From the NCBI GenBank assembly GCA_008125075.1, contig VLTH01000002.1, forward strand, positions 1,657,451 to 1,721,450: a DNA stretch of 64,000 nucleotides, written 5' to 3'. The notes below the pieces were generated by a model. The model saw only the letters and a list, made by a program, of their open reading frames with translations. It had not been told where the DNA came from and did not search any database. Of the stretch, positions 45,524 through 54,633 are shown one piece after another. Made by a program: the position numbers and the translations under genes. The DNA is from Acetivibrio alkalicellulosi (GTDB taxonomy: Bacteria > Bacillota > Clostridia > Acetivibrionales > Acetivibrionaceae). The stretch's first letter is position 1. Every line of letters starts with the position of its first letter.

Positions 45524-46378
45524 TCAAAATTCCTTTTCATGTTTTTTAAAAAAATCATAATATATTCGTACATTTTCCAATTCTGTCCATGATTTTATAT
45601 CAACAGGCTTTTCATCAAGATTATAAATTGTTGCTCCTCGAATTGAAAGTAGAAATGGTGAATGTGTTGATATAATAAATTGACATCCAAAAAATCTTGC
45701 AGATTTCTCAATAAAATTTACTAGTTCCATTTGACGTTTTGGAGAAAGACTGTTTTCAGGTTCATCCAGTATATAAAGTCCATTCTCACCGATTTTTTCA
45801 GTAAAATACATAAATGCGCTTTCGCCATTTGAATACTCTTTAACATTATCAATCAATTCATTTCTTACAAAACGAGATTGGGTTTTAAATTTTGCATTAT
45901 TTGCTTTTTTAAGTTTCTCGTAGTCTTCTATAGATTTCAGCTGGAAATGAGAATATTTTGCATCCAAATATTCTTCAAAAAGTTTATCACGTTTTTGGTC
46001 AATTCCTTCATTTAGATTACGGATATTCAACATATAGTCAAATACATCATCACTGGTAATAATTTTGCTATTATCAGGTATATCAGTTTCAAGATACATC
46101 TCACACATATTAACATAGTCTGGAAAAAAATTAGATTTGTTATATATAGAATCACGACTAATTCCTGTTTTTTCTGCTATTATATGTAATGCTGTTGATT
46201 TTCCCGAACCATTTCCACCATATAAAATGGTAATTGGCTTAAAGTCAATTCTTTCAAGACCGTGTCTTGATAGTACCTTAAATGGATAGAACGAGTCATA
46301 GCATGTTCTTTTTACACTCATAAAAAAGTTAAATTCCATATCCTCATTTGGAAATGTAAACAGATTTAAGTAAACCAT
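45524..46378 (-). CDS. AAA-family ATPase (SMC/RecF-like single-gene type)
   Basis: A 284-residue ATP-binding protein with a short arm. Walker A is GGNGSGKST (about residue 56); the middle arm (about 130-175) is charged. The signature is KEYSNGESAFMYFTEKIGEN, then Walker B GLYILDEPENSLSPKRQMEL and the H-loop region FIISTHSPFLLSI. Members of this group occur alone or in defence systems as OLD-like or PtuA-like ATPases. No nuclease partner is adjacent here. AGGAGA precedes the start. The role is unknown. Confidence 0.82.
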   Translation of the reverse strand: MVYLNLFTFPNEDMEFNFFMSVKRTCYDSFYPFKVLSRHGLERIDFKPITILYGGNGSGKSTALHIIAEKTGISRDSIYNKSNFFPDYVNMCEMYLETDIPDNSKIITSDDVFDYMLNIRNLNEGIDQKRDKLFEEYLDAKYSHFQLKSIEDYEKLKKANNAKFKTQSRFVRNELIDNVKEYSNGESAFMYFTEKIGENGLYILDEPENSLSPKRQMELVNFIEKSARFFGCQFIISTHSPFLLSIRGATIYNLDEKPVDIKSWTELENVRIYYDFFKKHEKEF

Positions 46379-46606
46379 TCTTTTCTCCTAACCTAAACAC
46401 TATATAAATAATCTTTAATCCCATATATTTTTTATAATAAACATTAATTAAAAGGGATAAATTAGAATAACGTGATCTTTATGCTCATGAATGTCTATTT
46501 ATAAATCTATTATGCACTGCTATTCTTTTAAAATCAAGAGCTAAAAAAGAACACCACACAACTTAAACCATCATTAAACTTTGCAAATGGTGGAGTATAA
46601 AACATT

Positions 46607-48742
46607 TTACCTTGATTTTATAACGGGTAGTGATATATAAAAAGCAATACCCCTATTTTCATTTTCTTCAAACCACATTTCTCCTCTAAACCTGCCTTTT
46701 ATAGTTGAATATGATAAAAGTAAACTTAAACCTGTTCCATTTTTGCCCTTTGAAGTAACCATATGTTTAAATATTTTCTCCTTTATTTCAGAAGACATTC
46801 CATCACCATAATCCTTAACACTAAAAATAACTGAATTTCCGTCTGAATATATTTTCATATCCACAATATAAGAATTTTCATCATTTTTATTATATGAATC
46901 AATACAATTGACTATAAGGTTCTCAAGAATCTGCACTAGACTAGATATGTCTCCTAAAATTTTTGTCTTAGTGCTTATAGTTGTTTCAATATTAAGGTTA
47001 CACAAATTAACCTTAATATTATTATTTTTAATAAATTCAATTCTTTGCAATAATTCTTCAACAGTAAAGTCATTTGTAACATTAGAATTTAAGTGTATAG
47101 TCTGTGATTTTACAGTTGAAATAACTTTTGACATATATGAGTTATATTCTTTCAGCCTATTATTCCATAGTTCCATTTCGTCTGAAATCTCAATATGATC
47201 TTCCTCAGATACTTCCGGATCTCCTACAGCTTTTCTATATTCATTTATTAGATTTTCTAAAGCAAACTGTACTCCTGATATTGACATAATGGGAGACATG
47301 AGGTTGTGAGAAATTCCTCCTACTAATTGTCCTAACGATGATAAACGCTCACTTTCAAGTAAAATCTTTTCCATATTATCTCTTTCTAGCATTATAAGTG
47401 CTCCCTTTAATGTATTGCTTATTTCTCCCCTTAGTGCCTCAATTTCAATAACATCATCATTTGACATCTCAATGCATAAAAATCCAAAGTTGTCTTTATC
47501 GAAAAACAATGGATTCACAAGATAAATAAACCTTCTTTCTGTAGGTAAATAGCACTCAGGTACTATATCCTTTGTATTAAAGTGTTTATCACTATTTTTT
47601 ATTTCAATTCTTTCATCATTATAATATGCATATAAAAGTTCAGACCTCTTAGGAACATTAAAAGATTTTTTGAATAATAGTGAGTCATTATATTGAATTG
47701 TTCCTTCGAAATATATGGAAATAAAACAACTTTTTAAGTTGCACATCTTTAAAACATCTGTAATTTTATCATAAAGGCTATTTAAAGAATAAGTTTGTAC
47801 CTCTGTATGTATGCCAACATTTGGTATGAGTCTTAAATATCTGTTAGATAGGTCATCTAAATCCCCTTCAACTTTACATCCACATGATTGTCTTTTAACA
47901 AAAACAGCAGGAAAAGTTACTAAATCATCAGTCTTTTTTCCTTCTATTTTCTCAAGTAATATTTTAACTGCACCCTCACAGAGCTCTTCAAAAGGCTGAC
48001 TTACAGTTGTCAAAGAAGGTTTAGTTAACTTTGACATTATTGAATCGTCAAAACCACACATAACTTTTTTTCTAGAAATATCAAAGTTATGTATTTTAGA
48101 TAAATCTCCTATGGCTTTTAAACTACCTAATGCCATATCGTCGTTTGAGAAAACAATTGCGTCATATTCAATATTATTAGAAATAATTTCTTTCATTATT
48201 TTATAGCCTGTTTGAGAATAAAAGTCTCCTTCAAAAATTATTTTGTTATCTATAGGGATATTGTTTTCTTCTAAAACTTCTATATACGCTTCATATCTCT
48301 CTTTAGCTTCATAATTGCTTTTAGGACCTGTTACAAAAGCAATCTTTTTATATCCATGATCTTTAACTAAATGTTGTATCTGGTTTTTCATTCCCTTTTT
48401 GTTATCAACTAATATACTTGTAGCACCGGGTACCACTTTTCCAATAGATACTAAAGGTATGCCTTCGTATCTTTGTATAAGTTTTTGAAAATCGTCAGAA
48501 CTTATATGATTTGATAATGGAGAAGTAATTATTAGTCCATCAATTCTACAATTATCTACAAAACCATATACTATGGAGTGTTTGTCAGTAATTACAGAAT
48601 TTGAATTCAAAGCTTTTCCTTGATATACTATCAAATTACAGTCTAATTTTTCAACAGCCTTTTTTATCATAAGCCAAAAATGAGTTAAATAACTTCCGTC
48701 AAGCCCATTTATCATTAGTCCAATAGTCTTACGATTTTTCAT
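46607..48742 (-). CDS. Soluble hybrid histidine kinase with LacI-like sugar-binding sensor
   Basis: A 711-residue protein. ATG at 48742 is chosen because AGGAGG lies 5 nt before it, rather than the frame start at 48790. Residues about 1-290 form a LacI/PBP1-type ligand-binding domain (TIGLMINGLDGSYLTHFW, ISSDDF, HGYKKIAFVTGPKSNYEAKE, VMCGFDDSIMSKLTKPSLTTV) without the usual HTH. A GAF-like region follows (about 330-440). A HisKA-like domain is near 470 (LGQLVGGISHNLMSPIMSIS, with His of SHNLMSP). A HATPase_c domain (about 560-711) has N-box ENLIVNCIDSY, DYGDGM and GTGLSLLLS. There are no transmembrane segments, so it senses cytoplasmic sugar. No response regulator lies next to it. Confidence 0.87.
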   Translation of the reverse strand: MKNRKTIGLMINGLDGSYLTHFWLMIKKAVEKLDCNLIVYQGKALNSNSVITDKHSIVYGFVDNCRIDGLIITSPLSNHISSDDFQKLIQRYEGIPLVSIGKVVPGATSILVDNKKGMKNQIQHLVKDHGYKKIAFVTGPKSNYEAKERYEAYIEVLEENNIPIDNKIIFEGDFYSQTGYKIMKEIISNNIEYDAIVFSNDDMALGSLKAIGDLSKIHNFDISRKKVMCGFDDSIMSKLTKPSLTTVSQPFEELCEGAVKILLEKIEGKKTDDLVTFPAVFVKRQSCGCKVEGDLDDLSNRYLRLIPNVGIHTEVQTYSLNSLYDKITDVLKMCNLKSCFISIYFEGTIQYNDSLLFKKSFNVPKRSELLYAYYNDERIEIKNSDKHFNTKDIVPECYLPTERRFIYLVNPLFFDKDNFGFLCIEMSNDDVIEIEALRGEISNTLKGALIMLERDNMEKILLESERLSSLGQLVGGISHNLMSPIMSISGVQFALENLINEYRKAVGDPEVSEEDHIEISDEMELWNNRLKEYNSYMSKVISTVKSQTIHLNSNVTNDFTVEELLQRIEFIKNNNIKVNLCNLNIETTISTKTKILGDISSLVQILENLIVNCIDSYNKNDENSYIVDMKIYSDGNSVIFSVKDYGDGMSSEIKEKIFKHMVTSKGKNGTGLSLLLSYSTIKGRFRGEMWFEENENRGIAFYISLPVIKSR

Positions 48743-49025
48743 AATGTCCTCCTGTCTTCCGGGATTATATAATGAGGCTAAAGATGTCACTAATATTTAA
48801 ACCTCATATATTGTATCGGAAGAAATAGAGTGTAAATTATTCATTTTTCATCTCAAAAAAGTTAATCTTATTTAAATCATAGAAACTTTGTACACAATGT
48901 GTAATTTTTCAATTTTATCATCTTTAGGGTCTTTGTTTATCTTTAATATGTTTTATTGTTGGTTATCAATCTGTTCCCTTCTGCATATATAAAAGTTCTT
49001 TTCGCTCTTACAGGCTCACGGGACA

Positions 49026-49069
49026 ACTTAAGTTTATGGAATATTTTTCTTCACATTTGTTACACTCAC
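49026..49069 (-). repeat. Short interspersed repeat copy
   Basis: On the minus strand it reads GTGAGTGTAACAAATGTGAA, then GAAAAATATTCCATAAACTTAAGT. It matches the family at 15.4, 17.1 and 19.1 kb. GAGCCTGTAAG continues downstream (49007-49018), as in the 19.0-kb copy. Confidence 0.65.
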
Positions 49070-49159
49070 CCTCTTTTTTGCTACTTATTGATTAATTTAC
49101 TAAAACCATGTAAACTAATCCTATATACTAACGTGACTACCTGAATCAAAAAAAACATT

Positions 49160-49190
49160 ATCGTTATTTTAGTTATGACGAAATAACGAT
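49160..49190. promoter_or_regulatory. Perfect 10-bp inverted repeat upstream of the zinc-ribbon membrane protein
   Basis: ATCGTTATTT at 49160-49169 and its complement AAATAACGAT at 49181-49190 with an 11-nt spacer, 28 nt before the next gene. It could be a repressor operator. T-tracts are weak, so a terminator is less likely. Confidence 0.5.
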
Positions 49191-49218
49191 TTATCTGTTA
49201 AAACTTAGGGGGTATCAT

Positions 49219-49596
49219 ATGGGTGACTTTCGAAAGCATCCTGATAGTAATTATCGTAATGATTATAAAAATCAATTTTATGCAAAAAGAGGCTCTGAAA
49301 ATAAAGGCGAGGCTGTAATGGCTTTTTTAAAAATCGGTTCACCTATTTTTATTATTTCTATTATTTTACTTGGTCTAAAATTTTCGTTAGTGGGCTCATT
49401 TTTTCTTTATCTTTATTGCATCATGTTTATTGGGCTTATATTGTATTGTATTAAACCTATACCAAAAATCAAATGTTCCAAATGCGGACAGAAAATGAAA
49501 AAGAACTATTGGGATATTGGAGGAGGCTATCATGCAATATTTCTAATTTGCGAAAAGTGCAAGTTTTATGTTGACACTGGCTACTCAATTGATTAA
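49219..49596 (+). CDS. Small membrane protein with C-terminal zinc ribbon
   Basis: A 125-residue protein with a polar N-terminus (about 1-30), two hydrophobic helices (about 38-82) and a cytoplasmic zinc ribbon, IKCSKCGQKMKKNYWDIGGG, then LICEKCKFYVDTG. Four cysteines in two CxxC pairs suggest metal binding. The family is unknown to me. AGGGGGT lies 8 nt before the ATG. The palindrome upstream (49160-49190) may regulate it. Confidence 0.72.
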   Translation: MGDFRKHPDSNYRNDYKNQFYAKRGSENKGEAVMAFLKIGSPIFIISIILLGLKFSLVGSFFLYLYCIMFIGLILYCIKPIPKIKCSKCGQKMKKNYWDIGGGYHAIFLICEKCKFYVDTGYSID

Positions 49597-49692
49597 ATAC
49601 AGAAGTATATGCAATACTCAAGAATTTCCACGTATAGATTTTGATAAACATAGAAATTCTTACATCTTTAATATTTGCATGCTTTATTTAAT

Positions 49693-51249
49693 TTATACAA
49701 CCTTAGTCGTCCAGTTCTCAACATTCCACACCTCTGTAATCCAATCCTCATAAAACTCCGGCTCGTGACTTACAAGAACTATAGTACCCTTAAATTCTTT
49801 GAGAGCATTTTTAAGCTCGTCTTTGGCATCTACATCTAGATGGTTTGTAGGCTCGTCTAGCACTAACCAGTTTACATCCTTTAGCATGAGTTTGCACAAC
49901 CTGACCTTTGCATTTTCTCCACCACTTAAAACCATCATCTGGCTTGTTATATGCTCATTGGTAAGTCCACATCTAGCCAGAGCAGCACGCACTTCTCCAT
50001 TACCCATGCCTGGATACTCGTTCCATACCTCTTCCAAAGCAGTGTTATTATTATGCCTAGATGATTCCTGTTCAAAATATCCTGGATGCAAGTAGTGATC
50101 CAAATTCACTTCTCCTGATACTGGCTTTAGGATTCCCAGTAGAGTTTTTAGTAAAGTAGACTTACCCAATCCATTTACTCCTCTTATTGCTACTTTTTTA
50201 CCTCTTTCAAGACTAATATTTAAAGGACTTGTAAGGGGTTCATCGTAGCCTATAACCAGATCAGTAGCCTGAAAAATATATTTCCCAGGTGTACGGGCTT
50301 CTCTAAATTTAAAGCTGGGTTTGACCTTGTCCCTGACTTTTTCAATAATCTCCATCTTATCAAGCTTCTTTTGCCTACTCTTTGCCATATTTGTAGTGGC
50401 AACCCTAGCTTTGTTTCTTGCAATAAAGTCCTCAAGCTTCTCTATTTCCTTTTGCTGTTTTTCATATGCCTGTTGAGTTTGTACCTTTTTAAGCTGGTAC
50501 ATTTTCTCAAACTGATCATAATTCCCTGTATATCGGTTTAATATAGAATTTTCAACATGATAAATTACATTGACCACATCGTTAAGAAAAGGTATGTCGT
50601 GGGATACAAGAATAAAACTATTTTCGTAGTTCTTAAGATAGTTCTTAAGCCACTGGATATGTTCAGCATCAAGGAAGTTTGTCGGCTCATCAAGTATTAA
50701 AATCATAGGACTCTCAAGTAAAAGCTTTGTAAGCAGTACTTTTGTCCTTTGACCACCACTAAGATCACCCACATCCCTGTCAAGCCCAATATCACCTAGC
50801 CCCAAACCGTTTGCTACCTCTTCAATCTTAGCATCAATTATATAAAAACCGTTGTGTTCAAGTGTGTTTTGTATATCTCCCACTTCTTCCATCCTTGAGT
50901 TAATTTCACTCTCTGATGCATCGGACATTTTTTCATATATACTCAACATTTCCTGCTCAAGGTCAAACATATGCTGAAAAGCTTCCCTAAGCACATCCCT
51001 TATTGACTTCCCTTTTTCTAAAACAGTATGTTGGTCAAGGTAACCTGTAGTAATCCTGTTGCACCATTCCACCTTGCCCTCATCTGGCATAAGTTTTCCA
51101 GTTATTATATTTAAAAATGTTGATTTGCCCTCACCATTTGCACCAACCAGACCAACATGCTCACCTTTTAAAAGTCTGAATGTGGCATCCTCCAGTATCT
51201 TTCTGCCACCAAAACCATGACTTACATTCTCTACATTTAAAATACTCAT
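49693..51249 (-). CDS. ABC-F family ATPase (ribosome-associated type)
   Basis: A 518-residue twin-ABC protein without membrane segments. Domain 1 has Walker A VGANGEGKST (about 35), signature GDLSGGQRTKVLLTKLLLES and Walker B LILDEPTNFLDAEHIQWL. The linker P-site tolerance motif region (about 240-310) is charged. Domain 2 has Walker A GVNGLGKST, signature MVLSGGENAKVRLCKLMLK and LDEPTNHLDVDAKD. ABC-F proteins act on the ribosome, either as translation factors or to give antibiotic resistance. The length and linker resemble YkpA/Uup-type members; resistance is not indicated. GAGGAGT precedes ATG. Confidence 0.9.
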   Translation of the reverse strand: MSILNVENVSHGFGGRKILEDATFRLLKGEHVGLVGANGEGKSTFLNIITGKLMPDEGKVEWCNRITTGYLDQHTVLEKGKSIRDVLREAFQHMFDLEQEMLSIYEKMSDASESEINSRMEEVGDIQNTLEHNGFYIIDAKIEEVANGLGLGDIGLDRDVGDLSGGQRTKVLLTKLLLESPMILILDEPTNFLDAEHIQWLKNYLKNYENSFILVSHDIPFLNDVVNVIYHVENSILNRYTGNYDQFEKMYQLKKVQTQQAYEKQQKEIEKLEDFIARNKARVATTNMAKSRQKKLDKMEIIEKVRDKVKPSFKFREARTPGKYIFQATDLVIGYDEPLTSPLNISLERGKKVAIRGVNGLGKSTLLKTLLGILKPVSGEVNLDHYLHPGYFEQESSRHNNNTALEEVWNEYPGMGNGEVRAALARCGLTNEHITSQMMVLSGGENAKVRLCKLMLKDVNWLVLDEPTNHLDVDAKDELKNALKEFKGTIVLVSHEPEFYEDWITEVWNVENWTTKVV

Positions 51250-51459
51250 CGTTACTCCTCAAATAAAATAAAGTTTTTTATTATTATACCATCTCTTTTA
51301 GTAATTGTCCTATTCTCAAAATAATTTTCAGAATTAATTCTAATAAACTCTTTTACATAGATGGTATTTAGAACCTAATAAGTTTGCTGTCTCCCATTAT
51401 AAATGTAGTTTATTATCCTATTATAGTTACTCAACATAAGAGCATTTGACATATTTTTC
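51250..51459. other. Spacer upstream of the ABC-F gene
   Basis: AT-rich, no gene recognised. The ABC-F promoter and any leader should lie here. No obvious attenuator peptide or ermC-like hairpin was seen. Confidence 0.3.
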
Positions 51460-51615
51460 CTATACGAATTTGGGTTGTATTAATAACAGGAACGGAAACG
51501 GAATTTCAGTACACCCCAACAAAATAGAATCAGCTCTGTGCTGCTCTATATATTTCTCAGCAATAGTAATCATCTTTTTCTTGTCTTCCTCTATTTTTAA
51601 ATTATGCTGTGTCAA
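51460..51615 (-). pseudogene. C-terminal fragment of an aspartate/glutamate racemase
   Basis: The minus frame reads IAEKYIEQHRADSILLGCTE, then IPFPFLLLI. GCTEIP with its catalytic Cys is the second-Cys signature of the Asp/Glu/hydantoin racemase family. The remaining 70% of the gene is missing, and the frame starts without ATG and ends early. It is a remnant. Confidence 0.55.
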
Positions 51616-51643
51616 CCCAAAAAATAATTTTATTTATCCCACT

Positions 51644-52060
51644 TTATAACAACTCTTCTATTGAAAATATATTATTCTTCGCAAAATCCTCAAGAATGTC
51701 TGGATGCAAAAGTTGCTTTAATTGGGCTTTAGTAGACCAAAGATATTCTACGTGCTCCGGAGATAGATTAACATCAATCACTTCACTTCTGCATATATAC
51801 GTGAGAATAACTACTTGCCTTGTTGGGGATGTTTTAAAAGTGGTAGCATATAAAAGTTTCTCAACTGTAATATTCAAACCAATCTCTTCCTTTATTTCTC
51901 GGATAAGTGCAGTTTCTAATTCCTCTCCAAATTTAATTCTGCCAACTACGCATTCCCAAGTTCCTGCACCAACTTCATCGTTATTTGCACGTTTTACTAT
52001 TAATACTCTCCCGCCATTTATAATTATACCTTTAACAGCAACTACTATTTTATTATCCAC
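51644..52060 (-). CDS. Nudix hydrolase
   Basis: A 138-residue Nudix protein. The start codon is GTG with AAGGTG upstream. The Nudix box is GRIKFGEELETALIREIKEE, then IGL, with all catalytic Glu residues. The preceding VVAVKGIIINGGRVLIVKRA strand and following WSTKAQLKQLLHP are typical. Substrate class (NTP, ADP-ribose or cap-like) cannot be assigned. It appears to be monocistronic. Confidence 0.9.
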   Translation of the reverse strand: MDNKIVVAVKGIIINGGRVLIVKRANNDEVGAGTWECVVGRIKFGEELETALIREIKEEIGLNITVEKLLYATTFKTSPTRQVVILTYICRSEVIDVNLSPEHVEYLWSTKAQLKQLLHPDILEDFAKNNIFSIEELL

Positions 52061-52283
52061 TATAAAGCACCTTCCTCATAAAATTGAATGTAGTTTTATG
52101 TCTTCCCAACTCATATATGCTTTCCCCGTTCTCTACTTAACTTCATTTGAATGACTTACTTCTTATATCCTACAACTTTTTCTTATCCTGGGGCACCTCA
52201 TCCTCAAAGTTACATGCTTCCATAACCTAAAATTGGGCTCGTTCCAGCCTTGACCTTCAATTTACTCTAATGATTTATCTTTA

Positions 52284-52487
52284 TCAAAGTGAAAGTATTT
52301 TTCCATTATATTTTTCTCCAACAATCAATAACGGTAATATTATTACATTATCAAGATACCCAAGTATAGGTATAAAGTCAGGAATCAAATCAATTGGTGA
52401 TACATAACTTAAAAAGGGATAATAAGAACTAGTATGTTGGCAAGGTAAATATTCCTCGTTCCTCACAAGACTTAATAAAAGCCTCAT
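52284..52487 (-). pseudogene. Truncated DUF1232 (YkvA-like) fragment
   Basis: The reading SYVSPIDLIPDFIPILGYLD, then NVIILPLLIVG matches the DUF1232 core (SPIDLIPD.IP..G..D). DUF1232 proteins usually have an N-terminal region of about 40 residues before this. Here the N-terminus overlaps the end of the lipoprotein gene in another frame, and the tail is short. It looks like a broken copy rather than an active gene. Confidence 0.55.
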
Positions 52488-53166
52488 CCATTTCTTCTAT
52501 TGTTCTATAAAAACTGTCCTTCCATTCATTGTATATGGATGCTCCGATAGTATCTGCACTTGTTATCATCCATGTTCCATCAATTCTTTCAAACTCCAAT
52601 GTTAAACCAATTCCCATACCATTTACACTTGGTTCCTTCCGTGTATAACCAATATCTGCAAATGCTTCGTATAGAAACTTATTTTCTAATGTTTTTTCAA
52701 ATCTTTTACTTGAAATAACCACTCTATCTATTGATACAAGTTGCTTCCATGTATTTTGAGTTCGGTCTGCAACCTCAAAATCTATCCATTTTAAAGCCAA
52801 GTGTGTATCTAAATTGTCTATTAAATACGTACTCATATCTATCCGTTTTAAATTCAACCAACTATCTGCCATATCATTACAAAATCTTTGTGCCAAAGAA
52901 CGAGCACTTATCTCATCCAAATCACTCTCTAATTCTGTATTGTTATTATCTTTTATAAAAGGGTCACTTTCTAGATTTTCTTTAAAAGTATTGTTGTTAT
53001 TAATATCAATATCCGTTTTATAAGTACTTAAACTACTTTGTTTTGATGGCTCTAAATCACTTGAATTAGTGCCTTGTTTAGATATATTTGAAGAATTATT
53101 TAAGTTTTGACAGCCTGAAATAACTATAAAACTAAGCATAAAAATAAGAATCATTATTTTTTTCAT
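52429..53166 (-). CDS. Lipoprotein, unknown function
   Basis: A 245-residue lipoprotein. ATG 53166 has GGAGGAC upstream (the longer frame begins at 53178). The signal MKKIMILIFMLSFIVISGC ends in lipobox ISGC. The spacer is Ser/Asn-rich (about 20-75). The C-terminal domain (about 80-245) is a possible NTF2/DUF4829-like fold (ARSLAQRFCNDMADSWLNLK, then GMGIGLTLEFERIDGTWMIT). The role is unknown. It is on its own transcript. Confidence 0.72.
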   Translation of the reverse strand: MKKIMILIFMLSFIVISGCQNLNNSSNISKQGTNSSDLEPSKQSSLSTYKTDIDINNNNTFKENLESDPFIKDNNNTELESDLDEISARSLAQRFCNDMADSWLNLKRIDMSTYLIDNLDTHLALKWIDFEVADRTQNTWKQLVSIDRVVISSKRFEKTLENKFLYEAFADIGYTRKEPSVNGMGIGLTLEFERIDGTWMITSADTIGASIYNEWKDSFYRTIEEMDEAFIKSCEERGIFTLPTY

Positions 53167-53227
53167 AAAGTCCTCCAATAAACTTTTTTTATTTCTGCAC
53201 TTTAGATATTTAACTTCATCTCAAGTT

Positions 53228-53560
53228 CTATATCCCATATGCGTCCTCACTGTACACTTTACTACCAGTAATATTGTTAAATCCAACTTTAGACCAAAAT
53301 CTTAACCCCGCCCAGTTTTTTAAAGCAACAATCAATCTCATACTCAAGAATTTGAAGTTTCTTTCTTGATTAAATAGCCCTCTTATTATTTCTTGACCTA
53401 TTCCTTTTCCCTGTAAATCTAATGTTATGTAAAAAAACTCAATATATCCTTTCCAATCAATATTTCACTGACTGCCACTGGAAAAACAGCACATAGCCCA
53501 TTTACTATTTATATCTGTTTCAGATACTACAAACCATATACTTTTACTTGCTATATATTA
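53228..53560 (-). pseudogene. Broken GNAT acetyltransferase
   Basis: The minus frame reads SIWFVVSETDINSKWAMC and, after a stop and frameshift near 53465, GYIEFFYITLDLQGKGIGQE, then RLIVALKNWAGLRFWSKVGF. The acetyl-CoA loop QGKGIG and the N..GLRFW.K.GF end are clear GNAT motifs. The N-terminus is missing and at least one lesion interrupts it. It lies directly behind the DinB gene as if once co-transcribed. Confidence 0.65.
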
Positions 53561-53625
53561 CATTTATCAACCTTACTTTTCAATTTACTACAATCATTTA
53601 AATGTACAATTTGGTGACGGGTAAT
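53508..53625. repeat. DinB-tail/GNAT junction repeat, copy 1
   Basis: About 110 bp shared with 55860-55965 and partly with 43697-43780. It contains the last DinB codons (HLNDCSKLKSK), the stop and the beginning of the GNAT reading (ATATCTGTTTCAGATACTAC on the plus strand). This suggests copying of this junction. Confidence 0.6.
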
Positions 53626-54234
53626 AGGCATGAGAAGTATTCCTGCTACTGTCTTTTTACCCCAAAAGTCTAATAACCAAATTGATTCAGGATGTTCCAC
53701 AATTCCACCTTCAATTAATACCCTGTCCAACTGAGTTTTTGTAAACTTACGCTTTAAATCCTCTTTTCTCAAGTTTTCAATAATTTTCCTTGTCCGAATT
53801 CCAACTGAATTACGATAATTTCTCAGTTCTTCTAAATTTATCTCATTACTAAAATATATAGTTTCTTCATCACTCATTGAATTTCCTGTATCTTTAACTC
53901 TGATATTCAATCTTTCAAGCCACTCATTATTTAACACTTGGTTCGTATTGGCCATTAAGATGTTAGAAGTTATGTCCTCAATGCGAGTTATATGCCAGAT
54001 ATTCCAGGCAATTGTAACATCATTTATAGATGGTCTAATACGAAAGACTTTTTCCATTGGAATTTCCCATATTTCATCCATATAAGAAGGTTGTTGTTTT
54101 TCATAAACTTTTGCTGAATGTACTACTGAATGCAATTCATATAATAAGATTTTAGCATCTTCTATTTTACCTTCTTTTAGAGTTTCCTTCAAAGATGCTT
54201 GTTTAGGATTCCAGTATTGCCCCACACTAAACAT
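53551..54234 (-). CDS. DinB-family protein
   Basis: A 227-residue four-helix-bundle protein of the DinB/DfsB group. It has LHSVVHSAKVYEKQQPSYMD, IAWNIWHITRIEDITSNILM (His-containing helix) and PITRHQIVHLNDCSKLK. The His residues of VHSAK, WHITR and RHQIVHLND fit the metal-binding triad. Such proteins are thiol-dependent transferases or metalloproteins of unknown substrate. AAGGAGG precedes the start. The broken GNAT follows it. Confidence 0.85.
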   Translation of the reverse strand: MFSVGQYWNPKQASLKETLKEGKIEDAKILLYELHSVVHSAKVYEKQQPSYMDEIWEIPMEKVFRIRPSINDVTIAWNIWHITRIEDITSNILMANTNQVLNNEWLERLNIRVKDTGNSMSDEETIYFSNEINLEELRNYRNSVGIRTRKIIENLRKEDLKRKFTKTQLDRVLIEGGIVEHPESIWLLDFWGKKTVAGILLMPITRHQIVHLNDCSKLKSKVDKCNI

Positions 54235-54348
54235 TTATAACCTCCTTGAGTTAGTTATGTTTTATTATAGTGTAACATTAAACTCCTCTCAAAAAAACTC
54301 TCAAATCCCTGAAACTAGAAATATATCTAAGAATATATTTAACTTCAT

Positions 54349-54606
54349 TCATTTAACTCTTGCCCTTACCCTTGAAAAAACTTTTTCGTGAGAATGCCTT
54401 TCATCTGTTAATTCCGCTTCTATATCAGCTTCATCTAATTTAATCTCAATATCATCTACTAATTCTGAATATTTTTCAAGACTTAGTACTACCATAGATC
54501 CATAACCGTTTTTTGTAAGAAATACAGGTTGACCTTCTTTAGTTATGATCTTTTCAATTTCTGGAAATTTATTTCTCAAATCAGAAACAGGTCGAATTTG
54601 AATCAT
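54349..54606 (-). CDS. YefM/Phd-type antitoxin, apparently without a toxin
   Basis: An 85-residue antitoxin. ATG 54606 has GGAGTG 7 nt upstream. It shows IQIRPVSDLRNKFPEIEKII, then PVFLTKNGYGSMVVLSLEKY, the Phd/YefM DNA-binding fold, and a charged C-terminal tail that would wrap a toxin. The toxin gene (RelE/YoeB/Doc) normally follows directly, but the next gene is DinB, about 115 bp further. It is therefore an orphan, or the toxin was lost. Confidence 0.8.
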   Translation of the reverse strand: MIQIRPVSDLRNKFPEIEKIITKEGQPVFLTKNGYGSMVVLSLEKYSELVDDIEIKLDEADIEAELTDERHSHEKVFSRVRARVK

Positions 54607-54633
54607 AGATCCCACTCCTTTTTTTGATATCAT

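Noticed and set aside
50250-50435. 61-codon minus ORF inside the ABC-F gene
   Set aside because: It is a shifted-frame shadow of the ABC-F linker region.
51609-52154. 181-codon plus-strand ORF
   Set aside because: It is antisense to the Nudix gene, whose Nudix box is intact on the minus strand.
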